Assembly (NCBI GenBank): GCA_937922155.1
Contig: CAKZVL010000105.1
Span: 1 to 40,773 of the forward strand
From: an uncultured Paracoccaceae bacterium
GTDB taxonomy: Bacteria > Pseudomonadota > Alphaproteobacteria > Rhodobacterales > Rhodobacteraceae
DNA length: 40,773 nucleotides
Direction of reading: 5' to 3'
The notes under the pieces: generated by a model
The model's database searches: none
Seen by the model: only the letters and a program-made list of their open reading frames with translations
What the model was told of the DNA's origin: nothing
In this document: positions 1-8,425 of the stretch, piece by piece
Position numbering within the stretch: the stretch's first letter is position 1
Layout: the number at the start of each line of letters is the position of its first letter
Program-made: the position numbers and the translations under genes

Positions 1-2170
1 CATCCATCGCGGCCACGTCGCCCGCCATACGATGAACGCGGCTCAAGAACTTATGCGCCGCCTCCGCCCCGCTGGCGGTCCATTCCACGTCCCGTTCCGG
101 AGGGCTGTCAGACAGCACAAACCAACGAGCGGTATCGGCGCCGTATTTGGCAACGATATCGTCGGGATCAACGACGTTTTTCTTGGATTTCGACATCTTC
201 GCGCTTGGAACGATTTCGATCTTTGTCGTCTTAGGATCATTCAGCAAAGTATCCAGTTTGTGTTCAGCCGAACCTTCTCCACCCATCTCAAGGCTTACAA
301 TGTCTTCAGCTGTTAGCTCAGACTTCAAAAACGCGAATTGACCCTGATGTGAATTCACAAAATACACGTCTTCTGGAAGATGATATACGGCGCGGCCGTT
401 AGCATCCTTTGATTGGTAAATCGCGTGCGTTACCATCCCTTGTGTGAAAAGGGCGTTAAAGGGTTCCTCTGTCCCTTCCGGCAAATGACCCGTCATCTGC
501 ATCGCGCGGGCAAAGAACCGGGAATACAGCAGGTGCAAAATCGCGTGTTCAATCCCACCGATGTACTGATCGACGTTCATCCAATAGGCGGCATCGTCAA
601 TATCTGTCGGGGTATCAGCATTCGGCGCAGTGAAACGCGCATAATACCACGATGAATCCACAAACGTATCCATCGTATCGGTTTCACGCTGCGCAGGTTT
701 GCCACAAGCCGGACAGGCGCAATCGCGCCACGTTGGATGACGGTCGAGCGGGTTGCCGGGGATTGCGAAATCAATCGCTTTGCCGTCCTCATCATACGGC
801 AGCTCAACCGGCAGGTTTTCTTTCTTTTCAGGCACCACACCGCAATCGTCACAATGCACAACCGGGATCGGGCAGCCCCAATAGCGTTGGCGCGAAAGGC
901 CCCAATCGCGCAGACGGAATTGGGTTTTGCCTTTGCCCCAGCCTGCGCGGTCGGCGAAATCTATTGTCTTATCAATGGCTTCTTGGCCTGTGGCCGTCTT
1001 TAGTCCGGCAAAATGGTTCACCCAGCGCACCTCTTGGTCCTTTGGCGGGACAAACGCGGTGTCGGTGACGGGCGCGTCGTCATCCAAAGCAAAAAACGTA
1101 TCCACAACCGGCAAATCGTATTTCCGGCAGAAATCCAAATCGCGCTGATCATGGGCGGGACACGCGAAAATCGCTCCGGTGCCGTAATCCATCAGAATAA
1201 AATTCGCAATCCAAACGGGCAGTTCCCAGTTCGGGTCCAGCGGGTGTTTAACCTTTAGTCCGGTGTCAAAACCAAGCTTTTCACCGGTTTCCAACGCCTC
1301 AGCCGTGGTGCCGCCCTTGGCGCATTCCGCGCGGAAGGCTTCAACCTTTGGATCTTTGGCAGCCAGCTCTTTCGCAAGCGGATGATCGGGCGAAATCCCA
1401 ACAAAGGACGCGCCCATCAGCGTATCTGGCCGCGTCGTATAAACGTCAATCGGGGCACCGCCATCGACACGTTCAAAACCGAACTCCAGCCCGCGGGATT
1501 TGCCGATCCAGTTCGCCTGCATCAGTTTCACCTTGGCGGGCCAGTTATCAAGACGGTCAATCGCGTCCAGCAAGTCTTCGGAATAATCGCTGATTTTGAA
1601 AAACCACTGTGTTAGCTCGCGGCGTTCGACCTCGGCCCCGGATCGCCAGCCTTTGCCGTCGATGACCTGTTCGTTGGCCAGCACCGTCATATCCACCGGA
1701 TCCCAGTTCACGACCGCATTTTTGCGATAAGCAAGACCTTTTGCCATGAAATCAAGGAACATAGCCTGCTGTTGGCCATAATATTCCGGATCACAGGTCG
1801 CAAATTCACGTGTCCAGTCCAGAGACCAGCCCAGCGGTTTCATCTGCGTCTTCATGTCCTCGATGTTTTGGTAGGTCCAATCTTTTGGATGCCCACCCGA
1901 CGCCATCGCAGCGTTTTCCGCCGGCATGCCAAATGCGTCCCAGCCCATCGGGTGCAGAACATTGTGACCCGTGCACAGTTTATAACGCGCGATCACATCG
2001 CCCATGGTGTAGTTGCGCACGTGACCAATATGGATACGACCAGAGGGGTAGGGGAACATCTCAAGCACATAATACTTGGGCTTTTCACCTTCGCGCGTAG
2101 CTTTAAACGTTTGCGCCTGATCCCAGGCGGCCTGCCATTTGGGTTCGATTTCGGCTGGGGTGTAGGTCAT
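1..2170 (-). CDS. leuS: Leucyl-tRNA synthetase (C-terminus cut by window edge)
   Basis: Class I aminoacyl-tRNA synthetase that charges tRNA-Leu with leucine in the cytoplasm. The reading frame stays open to the window edge, so about 723 of the usual ~850 residues are present and the anticodon-binding C-terminus is missing. The N-terminus reads [16 protein letters not shown], typical of bacterial LeuRS. The HIGH motif is at residues 47-50 and is followed by VRNYTMGDV. The second signature, KMSKS, is at residues 658-662, followed by [18 protein letters not shown]. The stretch between them has the length expected for the catalytic core plus the CP1 editing insertion. It lies 71 bases downstream of the DUF3576 lipoprotein gene on the same strand and is probably cotranscribed with it. 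No damage is visible in the part present. Confidence 0.97.
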   Translation of the reverse strand, partial: MTYTPAEIEPKWQAAWDQAQTFKATREGEKPKYYVLEMFPYPSGRIHIGHVRNYTMGDVIARYKLCTGHNVLHPMGWDAFGMPAENAAMASGGHPKDWTYQNIEDMKTQMKPLGWSLDWTREFATCDPEYYGQQQAMFLDFMAKGLAYRKNAVVNWDPVDMTVLANEQVIDGKGWRSGAEVERRELTQWFFKISDYSEDLLDAIDRLDNWPAKVKLMQANWIGKSRGLEFGFERVDGGAPIDVYTTRPDTLMGASFVGISPDHPLAKELAAKDPKVEAFRAECAKGGTTAEALETGEKLGFDTGLKVKHPLDPNWELPVWIANFILMDYGTGAIFACPAHDQRDLDFCRKYDLPVVDTFFALDDDAPVTDTAFVPPKDQEVRWVNHFAGLKTATGQEAIDKTIDFADRAGWGKGKTQFRLRDWGLSRQRYWGCPIPVVHCDDCGVVPEKKENLPVELPYDEDGKAIDFAIPGNPLDRHPTWRDCACPACGKPAQRETDTMDTFVDSSWYYARFTAPNADTPTDIDDAAYWMNVDQYIGGIEHAILHLLYSRFFARAMQMTGHLPEGTEEPFNALFTQGMVTHAIYQSKDANGRAVYHLPEDVYFVNSHQGQFAFLKSELTAEDIVSLEMGGEGSAEHKLDTLLNDPKTTKIEIVPSAKMSKSKKNVVDPDDIVAKYGADTARWFVLSDSPPERDVEWTASGAEAAHKFLSRVHRMAGDVAAMD

Positions 2171-2241
2171 TATTGGGTCTCATATGAAAAACGCCAGGCG
2201 TTGGGCCCGGCGTGGAATTCAGGGCTGTTTAAGGGGTACGG

Positions 2242-2658
2242 CTATAGCGCGCCATCCGCAACACGAAGCTGACGCGCGCGGCTAAGAATTGCATCCTCAA
2301 CAGCGCGTTGGGTTTCAACCGCGACGGGACCGCTACGCGTTTGCAAAGCGACGTTCAACGAACGGGCATCCAATGCGGGGTCTGTGATGTAAACCGTGGC
2401 CCGATAGGCGCGCCCTGACCCGGGCGGTGTCCCAAATCCTGTCGAAATGACACCCGTGAATGGGTCAACTGCTTGGATTGGAAGGAAATTTAGAACATCA
2501 AGGCTTGCTGTCCAAAGGTAGCGATTGACGGCAACCTGTTCAAAGCCACGTGTGCGGCTAGCCTCTTGTGTGGCATTGGGCGCGCTTCGGCTGAACAAGC
2601 TGCACGCGCCAAGGCTGACCAAAAGGCCTGCGATAAATGCGATCCGTCCCAAACGCAT
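2242..2658 (-). CDS. DUF3576 family lipoprotein
   Basis: A 138-residue predicted lipoprotein. The N-terminus MRLGRIAFIAGLLVSLGAC is a signal peptide ending in the lipobox LGAC, so Cys19 would be lipidated. The mature part contains NRYLWTASLDVLNFLP and a GVISTGFGTPP stretch followed by YRATVYI, which I recognise as the DUF3576 family. The family is alphaproteobacterial, of unknown function, and commonly lies just upstream of leuS, as here. A good ribosome site (GGAAGAG) precedes the ATG. A sigma-70-like promoter is proposed at 2689-2717. Membrane anchoring suggests an envelope role, but no biochemical function can be read from the sequence. Confidence 0.88.
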   Translation of the reverse strand: MRLGRIAFIAGLLVSLGACSLFSRSAPNATQEASRTRGFEQVAVNRYLWTASLDVLNFLPIQAVDPFTGVISTGFGTPPGSGRAYRATVYITDPALDARSLNVALQTRSGPVAVETQRAVEDAILSRARQLRVADGAL

Positions 2659-2688
2659 GACGTCTCTTCCTTCTGCGATGTTCGCAAA

Positions 2689-2717
2689 TGTTTAACGAAG
2701 CAGGGCAGGGGTCACAA
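2689..2717 (-). promoter_or_regulatory. Candidate sigma-70 promoter for DUF3576-leuS
   Basis: On the minus strand TTGTGA (2712-2717) is separated by 17 bases from TAAACA (2689-2694). It sits between the porin terminator and the DUF3576 start, where a promoter is needed. Both boxes are imperfect matches. Confidence 0.35.
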
Positions 2718-2730
2718 GGCACAAGGGTGG

Positions 2731-2762
2731 CAAAAGAAAAGGGCGGCCCAAAAGGACCGCCC
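2731..2762 (-). terminator. Rho-independent terminator of the porin gene
   Basis: A 9-bp stem (2741-2749 with 2754-2762, one G-U pair) has a four-base loop. On the minus strand it is followed by TTTTCTTTTG. It lies 24 bases past the porin stop codon. Confidence 0.85.
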
Positions 2763-2786
2763 TAAAATTTGTAACTTCAGCTTCGA

Positions 2787-3863
2787 TTAGAAGGAGAAAG
2801 TAACTTCAACTGTGAAGCCTGGATCGTACTCACCAGCACCGATCTCATCACCCTGGTCGCCATCGTCGTCCTGAGCGTAAGCGAACAGTACTTCTGCACC
2901 GCCACCAAGATCATACTCAGCTGCAACGTAGAAATCGAAGTCTTCTTCGTTTTCGTTAACCGCACCAGCAAGGATGTTCAGACCGTTACCTACGTCGTAG
3001 GAACCTTCGATTGTGATGTCTTCACCAGATTCGCCGTTGTCTTCGTACTCTGCAGTGACAGTCAGCGGACCGTCAGCGTATGTACCGCCGATTTCCCAGT
3101 TCGCATCGCCATTGCTTTCGTCAACATAAGACGCAGTCAATGAAACTGGACCAATTGGGTAACCAACTTTGATACCTGTAGAAGATTCACCGTCTGTATC
3201 AGCGTATGCAAGGGTTACAGTCGCGCCAGCGAATGTACCTTCAGCAGAGATACCGAATGTTTCGTCACCGTTGAAGTCGCCGCTACCGTCGACAAAATCA
3301 GTGTCTTCTTCGTATGCAACCGAAAAGCTATACGCACCGAATGTTGCGCCAGCACCGAGTGAAAGCTGCTCAGCTTCACCGTTTTCGTCGTCGATGATGT
3401 AAGAGATAGAAGCGTCAACACCACCAAAGGCCACGTCACCGCGAAGAACTGCGGAATCTGTACCGGTTGTGAACTGGTCCTGCTCCATGTTACCGGCGCT
3501 TACCCAGTGCTTGTCAGCAGCTGTGCCTGTGTCGCCGAAGAAGATGCTTGCTGTCTCTGATGACAAAGACAGAACGAAGTCAGAGGACGCGAGATCCTGA
3601 CCGCCATCGTCGTTTGCGTCGTTGTTATCGCCAGCAACCGTAACTTCGAAATACGCACCAGCTGTTACACCGTTGTCCAGTTCGGCAGTTGCAGTTGTCT
3701 GCAGGTTGCCTTCCCAGTAGAAGCCGTCTTCGCCAATACCGTCGATTTCTTCGTTGTAACCTAGTGTGCCGGAAAGCGCATAGCTAATACCAGAGTGACC
3801 GTCGGCTGCTGCGGCGCCAGCAAAGGCAACCAGGGCAGTCGAGGTAAGAAGGATGCTTTTCAT
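2787..3863 (-). CDS. Rhodobacter-type outer-membrane porin, strongly acidic
   Basis: A 358-residue protein starting MKSILLTSTALVAFAGAAAA, a Sec signal peptide cut near residue 20. It then has alternating beta-strand-like segments rich in aromatic, Gly, Asn and Asp residues and ends in TVEVTFSF. The terminal Phe is the usual signal for insertion by the BAM complex. Length and pattern fit the alphaproteobacterial porin family, which forms trimeric channels for small solutes. The mature chain has about 70 Asp/Glu but only one Arg and two Lys by my count, so the basic half of a classical porin eyelet cannot be present. A GAGGG ribosome site precedes the ATG, and a strong terminator follows. The gene is transcribed alone. 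Substrate preference is unknown. Confidence 0.9.
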   Translation of the reverse strand: MKSILLTSTALVAFAGAAAADGHSGISYALSGTLGYNEEIDGIGEDGFYWEGNLQTTATAELDNGVTAGAYFEVTVAGDNNDANDDGGQDLASSDFVLSLSSETASIFFGDTGTAADKHWVSAGNMEQDQFTTGTDSAVLRGDVAFGGVDASISYIIDDENGEAEQLSLGAGATFGAYSFSVAYEEDTDFVDGSGDFNGDETFGISAEGTFAGATVTLAYADTDGESSTGIKVGYPIGPVSLTASYVDESNGDANWEIGGTYADGPLTVTAEYEDNGESGEDITIEGSYDVGNGLNILAGAVNENEEDFDFYVAAEYDLGGGAEVLFAYAQDDDGDQGDEIGAGEYDPGFTVEVTFSF

Positions 3864-4099
3864 TGGATAATTCCCTCGTGTTTAACATTCCCAAAGATGC
3901 CAGATAGTCCAGCATTGGGGTTTCTTGTGCGCCGATATTCCTGCTCAGACAAGAGATTCCACGGGCGTCCTCTGCCCTGGCGTTTAAATGGTGCATCTAG
4001 GTCACACACCTTTTTAGGCCCATTTGCCCATGACATTTACCGTTACGACAGATATTTCGGAGTCAACAATCAAAACATCCGTAATTACAGGGGTCTAAG

Positions 4100-4753
4100 A
4101 TGTCATTGGCAGAGATCAAGGGGCGAATCGATAAGGCGGCGACCTCGGCAGGTCGTAGTGCAAATGATATATGCCTTATTGCTGTTTCTAAGGTGCAACC
4201 GAATGCGCGCGTCGAATCTGTCTTGAACGAAGGCCACCGAAGCTTTGGAGAGAATCGGGTGCAAGAAGCCGCATCCAAGTGGCCCGACTTTCGCAAATCG
4301 TATGACAGTATTGATTTACATATCATCGGCCCACTGCAATCCAATAAGGTGCGCCAAGCCATGTCATTGGCACAATCGATCCACACGCTTGATCGCCCCA
4401 AAATGGCGCAAGCCGTCGCAAGGATCGCACAAGAAGACGGCCATTGCCCTGATCTGTTCGTGCAAGTCAACATAGGTGAAGAGCCGCAAAAGGCGGGTAT
4501 CCTGCCGACAGAGGCGGATGCATTCATCGTGCAAGCCCGCGCGCTGGATTTGCCGATCAAAGGCTTGATGTGTATCCCGCCAGTAGACGAAGAACCCGCA
4601 CTGCACTTTGCGCTGTTGGGCAAGATCGCAGCGCGCAACGGTTTGAATGGTTTGTCCATGGGGATGAGCAGCGATTTTGAAACGGCCATCGCCCTTGGTG
4701 CAACGCATATTCGCGTTGGGTCCGCCATTTTCGGTGATCGCGTTCCAGGATGA
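4100..4753 (+). CDS. YggS/PLPBP family pyridoxal phosphate homeostasis protein
   Basis: A 217-residue protein of the YggS/PROSC family: a single alanine-racemase-like TIM barrel that binds pyridoxal 5'-phosphate without known enzymatic activity and buffers cellular PLP and amino-acid pools. The PLP lysine is Lys31 in LIAVSKVQP. The family signature GENRVQEA and the C-terminal phosphate-binding part (LSMGMSSDFETAIALGATH, then RVGSAIFG) are present. Length is normal. AGGGG seven bases upstream supports the ATG. It overlaps the next gene by ATGA, so the two are translationally coupled. Upstream 3864-4099 holds the divergent porin/YggS control region, in which I could not identify convincing promoter boxes. 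Confidence 0.93.
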   Translation: MSLAEIKGRIDKAATSAGRSANDICLIAVSKVQPNARVESVLNEGHRSFGENRVQEAASKWPDFRKSYDSIDLHIIGPLQSNKVRQAMSLAQSIHTLDRPKMAQAVARIAQEDGHCPDLFVQVNIGEEPQKAGILPTEADAFIVQARALDLPIKGLMCIPPVDEEPALHFALLGKIAARNGLNGLSMGMSSDFETAIALGATHIRVGSAIFGDRVPG

Positions 4754-5397
4754 GCAGTAAATACAACCCACCCCAAGACCCGTTAGAGTTTCTGCACGAA
4801 GATCATGAAGTCCTTTTGGTGAACAAGCCATCTGGCCTTTTGTCGGTACCCGGCAAAGGCCCTGACCTTACCGATTGCCTGATCGCCCGGGTGCAAGCGG
4901 CTTTTCCAACCGCGTTGTTGGTGCACCGGCTTGATCGTGACACCTCTGGCGTGATGATTTTTGCCCTAACACCCCATGCCCAACGCCACTTGGGGTTGCA
5001 GTTCGAAAAGCGGATGACAAAGAAAACATATGTCGCGCGCGTTTGGGGTGAGATGACGGAAAAGACGGGCACGGTTGATCTGCCGTTGATCGTGGATTGG
5101 CCAAACCGGCCCAAACAGATGGTGTGCCATGACACGGGCAAGCCTGCGCAAACGGATTGGCGGGTCATACGAGCAAGGGATGGGGAAAGCCGTGTTCGGC
5201 TAATGCCCAAGACCGGACGGTCACATCAATTGCGCGTACACATGCTGGCATTGGGCCACCCAATTCTGGGCGACCCTTTTTATGCCACCGGACCAGCGCG
5301 GGAACATCCACGCCTGATGCTGCATTCAGAGACGCTACAATTCCGGCACCCCGACGGTGGCAAAGGTATGCGCATCACCGCCAAGTGTCCGTTTTAG
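4750..5397 (+). CDS. RluA-family RNA pseudouridine synthase
   Basis: A 215-residue protein that isomerises uridine to pseudouridine in rRNA and/or tRNA. The catalytic signature HRLDRDTSGVM has the nucleophile Asp62. It is followed by KRMTKKTYVARVWG and the C-terminal KTGRSHQLRVHMLALGHPI block, both standard for RluA. No N-terminal S4 domain is present, so it resembles short RluA (~219 residues) rather than RluC/RluD. The exact target uridine cannot be deduced. The start overlaps the stop of the PLP homeostasis gene (ATGA). Its 3' end overlaps the 3' end of the convergent aldehyde dehydrogenase gene by four bases (5394-5397), leaving no room for a terminator between them. Confidence 0.93.
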   Translation: MSSKYNPPQDPLEFLHEDHEVLLVNKPSGLLSVPGKGPDLTDCLIARVQAAFPTALLVHRLDRDTSGVMIFALTPHAQRHLGLQFEKRMTKKTYVARVWGEMTEKTGTVDLPLIVDWPNRPKQMVCHDTGKPAQTDWRVIRARDGESRVRLMPKTGRSHQLRVHMLALGHPILGDPFYATGPAREHPRLMLHSETLQFRHPDGGKGMRITAKCPF

Positions 5398-6827
5398 TCG
5401 GGCCAGCCGGATACAGCCTTCACTTCCAAATACTCCTCGATCCCGTAGATGCCGCCTTCGCGGGCATCGCCAGACATCTTGACGCCACCAAATGGGGACC
5501 CAGCCCCGCGCGACTGTCCATTCATTTCCACCATGCCCGACCGCAGCGCCCGACCCAAACGCTTACGTCGCGCGCCATCGGCGGTCTGGGCATAGTTGGT
5601 CAGACCATAAGGTGTGTCATTGGCAATACGGATCGCGTCGGCTTCATCTTCGAACGGGATGATCGACAAAACTGGGCCAAAGATTTCTTGCTGGGCAATC
5701 TCCATATCGTTGCTGACGTCGGCAAAAATCGTAGGGCGCACGTAATAGCCGCGGTTGACGCCATCGGGCAGACCGGGACCACCAGCGACGCAACGCGCTT
5801 CGTTCATTCCCACTTCGATAAGGCCTTGGATCTTGTCCCATTGGGCTTTGTTGACCACCGGGCCCAAGTGACGACCCGTTTCAGTAGTTGGGCCGACCTT
5901 GATCAACTCTGCCGCCGCCACAGCTTCTGCAACCGCTTCTTCATAGCGGGATCGTTCGACCAACATGCGTGTTGGTGCGTTGCAGGATTGCCCTGTGTTT
6001 TGCATGCAATGCATGACGCCGCGTTTGACGGCCTTGGCGTCGGCATCGGCGAAAATCAGGTTGGCGCCTTTGCCCCCCAGCTCTAGCCGGACCCGCTTGA
6101 GGGTTTCTGCTGCAGCTTTTGTGATTAATTTGCCTGCACGGGTCGATCCGGTGAAACTGATCATATCGACATCATCGTGCACAGACAGCTGGCTGCCCAC
6201 GCCAACACCATCGCCATTGACCATGTTGAAAACACCTGCAGGCACGCCTGCCTCATGCAGGATTTCTGCGAACAAAACACCTGACAATGGCGCCTCTTCT
6301 GAAGGTTTCAAAATCATGGTGCAACCAGCGGCCATCGCCGGAAAAACCTTCAGCGCAATTTGACTGATCGGCCAGTTCCAGGGGGTGATCATCCCAACCA
6401 CACCGATGGGTTCGCGAATGATACGGTCGTTGGGTGCGTGGTCGCCAAGGGGCGCCTCCCATTCGATCATTTCCATATGATCAATGGCGTCTTGCAAGGC
6501 CCATGGCATGCTTGGCGCTTGTGCATCATGGGCAAGGTCATGGGGCGCGCCCATTTCAGCGCGGATTGCTTCGGCCATCGCATCGGCGTGACGTTCGTAA
6601 ACCTTTAGCACGTTTTGAAGCACGGTTTTACGCTCTGCCGGGGACGTCGCAGCCCAGCTGGGAAAGGCAGCGCGGGCGGCGGCCACCGCAGCATCTGTAT
6701 CCGCCTGACCACCAAGCGATATGACGGCAACCTGCTCTTCGGTCGCGGGATCAATCACCGGATAATCCTTGCCAGCGACAGGGGGGACCCAAGCGCCATC
6801 AATGTAAAAATCGCGTTTCTCGATCAT
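5394..6827 (-). CDS. NAD(P)-dependent aldehyde dehydrogenase
   Basis: A 477-residue member of the ALDH superfamily, which oxidises an aldehyde to the carboxylate in the cytoplasm. All key parts are visible: Asn151 in TPWNWP, cofactor lysine Lys174 in ILKPSE, the FTGSTRAG nucleotide loop, catalytic Glu249 in LELGGKGAN, and nucleophile Cys282 in NTGQSCNAPTRM. The C-terminal EEIFGPVLS-type motif is present as QEIFGPVLSI. Substrate cannot be assigned; the general shape is that of broad ALDHs annotated for betaine, coniferyl or aliphatic aldehydes. It is divergent from the peroxiredoxin gene across 75 bases and convergent with the pseudouridine synthase gene. The neighbour suggests, but does not prove, a role in detoxifying oxidation-derived aldehydes. 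Confidence 0.93.
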   Translation of the reverse strand: MIEKRDFYIDGAWVPPVAGKDYPVIDPATEEQVAVISLGGQADTDAAVAAARAAFPSWAATSPAERKTVLQNVLKVYERHADAMAEAIRAEMGAPHDLAHDAQAPSMPWALQDAIDHMEMIEWEAPLGDHAPNDRIIREPIGVVGMITPWNWPISQIALKVFPAMAAGCTMILKPSEEAPLSGVLFAEILHEAGVPAGVFNMVNGDGVGVGSQLSVHDDVDMISFTGSTRAGKLITKAAAETLKRVRLELGGKGANLIFADADAKAVKRGVMHCMQNTGQSCNAPTRMLVERSRYEEAVAEAVAAAELIKVGPTTETGRHLGPVVNKAQWDKIQGLIEVGMNEARCVAGGPGLPDGVNRGYYVRPTIFADVSNDMEIAQQEIFGPVLSIIPFEDEADAIRIANDTPYGLTNYAQTADGARRKRLGRALRSGMVEMNGQSRGAGSPFGGVKMSGDAREGGIYGIEEYLEVKAVSGWPD

Positions 6828-6853
6828 TGTATCATCCTTTAGTCTGCCGACGT

Positions 6854-6882
6854 TTGAACCTATGTTTATGTCAGGTTAAACA
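6854..6882 (+). promoter_or_regulatory. Candidate sigma-70 promoter of the peroxiredoxin gene
   Basis: TTGAAC (6854-6859), a 17-base spacer and TAAACA (6877-6882) lie 20 bases upstream of the peroxiredoxin ATG. The good -35 box and ideal spacing make this one of the better sigma-70 candidates in the window. Confidence 0.5.
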
Positions 6883-6902
6883 TTTCCAATAGGAGTGCCA
6901 CC

Positions 6903-7550
6903 ATGAGCTTGCGCATAAACGACACGATCCCGAACCTTACCGTCGAAACCGACCAAGGCAGCTTTGCTTTACACGATTGGATCGGAGCATCTTGGGCAAT
7001 CCTATTCTCGCACCCCAAAGACTTTACGCCCGTTTGCACAACAGAGTTTGGGGCGGTTGCGCAGCTTGCCGATGAATGGGCCAAGCGCGACACAAAGGTC
7101 ATTGGTGTTTCAGTCGATGGTGTGGAGGACCACAAGAAGTGGAAAGGCGATATCGAAAAGGTCGGCGGCGCGCCGGCTGGTTTCCCGATTATCGCAGATG
7201 AAGGTCTGGAAGTGTCCAAAGCCTTCGACATGTTACCAGCCGAGGCGTATTTGCCGGATGGTCGGACGCCAAATGACAGCGCGACAGTGCGATCTGTGTT
7301 TATCATTGGACCCGACAAAAAGCTAAAGCTTTCGATGACCTATCCAATGAATGTCGGTCGGAATTTCGCGGAAGTTCTGCGCGCATTGGATGGATTGCAA
7401 ACGGCTTCCAGCCAAGGGGTGGCAACCCCTGCCAATTGGAACATTGGCGATGATGTTGTGATCCCAGCGACCGTATCTGATGAGGACGCCAAAACAAAAT
7501 TTGGGGAGTTTACAACGGTGCTTCCTTACCTGCGCATGACCAAACTTTGA
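6903..7550 (+). CDS. 1-Cys peroxiredoxin (Prx6 type)
   Basis: A 215-residue thiol peroxidase of the AhpC/TSA superfamily that reduces hydrogen peroxide and organic hydroperoxides. The active site SHPKDFTPVCTTEF carries the peroxidatic Cys45. No other cysteine occurs in the protein, so it is a 1-Cys enzyme that needs an external reductant. The ~215-residue length and the long C-terminal domain (after NDSATVRSVFIIGPD) place it in the Prx6 group rather than AhpC. AGGAG lies seven bases before the ATG and a promoter candidate just upstream. A strong hairpin terminator at 7639-7669 ends the transcript. It is monocistronic. Confidence 0.95.
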   Translation: MSLRINDTIPNLTVETDQGSFALHDWIGASWAILFSHPKDFTPVCTTEFGAVAQLADEWAKRDTKVIGVSVDGVEDHKKWKGDIEKVGGAPAGFPIIADEGLEVSKAFDMLPAEAYLPDGRTPNDSATVRSVFIIGPDKKLKLSMTYPMNVGRNFAEVLRALDGLQTASSQGVATPANWNIGDDVVIPATVSDEDAKTKFGEFTTVLPYLRMTKL

Positions 7551-7638
7551 CTTATTCGAATTGATCAGAAGTTCGGTCATCAAACTGCCGGGTTAGACCA
7601 GTCAGGACAAGCGTTGTTGATTTGAAGGACAGCCGGAA

Positions 7639-7669
7639 AAAGGGGCGCAAAATTGTGCCCCTTTGTTTT
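7639..7669. terminator. Bidirectional terminator between peroxiredoxin and L,D-transpeptidase genes
   Basis: An 11-bp stem (7639-7649 with 7654-7664, one wobble pair) has a four-base loop. It is followed by CTTTGTTTTG on the plus strand and by a T-rich run (CTTTTTCC) on the minus strand. It lies between two convergent genes. Confidence 0.85.
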
Positions 7670-7674
7670 GCTTA

Positions 7675-8244
7675 TCAGAACAAGAAAACTTGGGTGCCAA
7701 CGGGCACCATGTCGTAAAGTTCTTCGATGTGTTCATTCACCAAACGCACGCAACCCGATGAAAACCCGGTCCCGATCGTTTCAGGCTGCATTGTGCCGTG
7801 AATCCGGTAGTAGGTATCGCGGTTGCCATCATACAAATAAAGCGCGCGCGCACCCATCGGATTTTGCGGATGTCCACCGGGAAGACCATTGCGATACGGG
7901 CCATATAATTCCGGCTCCAATCGGATCATGTTTTGGGTCGGAATCCAGCTTGGCCATTCGGCTTTTCGGCGAATTGTCAGAACACCTGTAAAGTTGCGAC
8001 CTTGATCACCAAGTGCGATGGAATAGCGCCGCGCGCGTCCTCCGCCCAAGGTCCAATACAGATGGAAATCTTCCTTAATGACGTGGATCTGACCCGCCGG
8101 AAGCTCTGGGTTCACGTTGACCTCACGCGGGATAAATTTCCGGGGCAGGTGGTAAATGCGCGGTTCTTGCGCAGTTGGGCTTGCAACAACCGGGGCAGCA
8201 ATGGCACAGGCGGCGCCTGCGAAAAAATTACGACGATTCAGCAT
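7675..8244 (-). CDS. L,D-transpeptidase (YkuD domain), Tat-type signal
   Basis: A 189-residue periplasmic enzyme. The start MLNRRNFFAGAACAIAAPVV has a twin-arginine RRNFF motif followed by a hydrophobic stretch, suggesting Tat export. The YkuD catalytic block is present: His149 in YYRIHGT and the nucleophile Cys165 in SSGCVRL. Family members form 3-3 peptidoglycan cross-links, or attach or detach proteins on meso-diaminopimelate. The exact reaction cannot be chosen here. The middle LGDQGRNFTG and GGHPQNPMGARALYLY stretches are usual for the family. It is transcribed on its own, between the pnp terminator and its own terminator at 7639-7669. Confidence 0.9.
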   Translation of the reverse strand: MLNRRNFFAGAACAIAAPVVASPTAQEPRIYHLPRKFIPREVNVNPELPAGQIHVIKEDFHLYWTLGGGRARRYSIALGDQGRNFTGVLTIRRKAEWPSWIPTQNMIRLEPELYGPYRNGLPGGHPQNPMGARALYLYDGNRDTYYRIHGTMQPETIGTGFSSGCVRLVNEHIEELYDMVPVGTQVFLF

Positions 8245-8365
8245 ATTAGTATCCGTTCAGCCCCAGAGTTTCCCTTTATACGCCGTTTATCAAACAAGCG
8301 CGCTCACACGAAGCTAATAAAGTTTAAAGGCAAAAAAGTGATGAATGGAAGACACATTCATGATC

Positions 8366-8399
8366 AAAAAATAGCCCCGAAGCTGAACTTCGGGGCTAT
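8366..8399 (-). terminator. Rho-independent terminator of pnp
   Basis: A perfect 12-bp stem (8371-8382 with 8388-8399) with a five-base loop is followed on the minus strand by TTTTTTGATC. It lies 27 bases past the pnp stop codon. Confidence 0.92.
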
Positions 8400-8425
8400 C
8401 AGAATTTTTACGGTTTGGCTGAAAA

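Noticed and set aside
652-2272. Several plus-strand frames opposite leuS
   Set aside because: Shadows of leuS; no family resemblance and the leuS motifs are on the other strand.
3795-4226. 143-codon plus-strand frame spanning the porin signal region and the YggS start
   Set aside because: It overlaps two real genes in other frames and has no ribosome site or recognisable sequence.
4063-4776. 237-codon open frame on the minus strand
   Set aside because: Complementary to the PLP homeostasis gene and of implausible composition (Cys and Ser rich).
5157-6086. 309-codon open frame on the plus strand
   Set aside because: It lies opposite the aldehyde dehydrogenase, whose catalytic motifs are intact; the translated sequence resembles no family and has no ribosome site.
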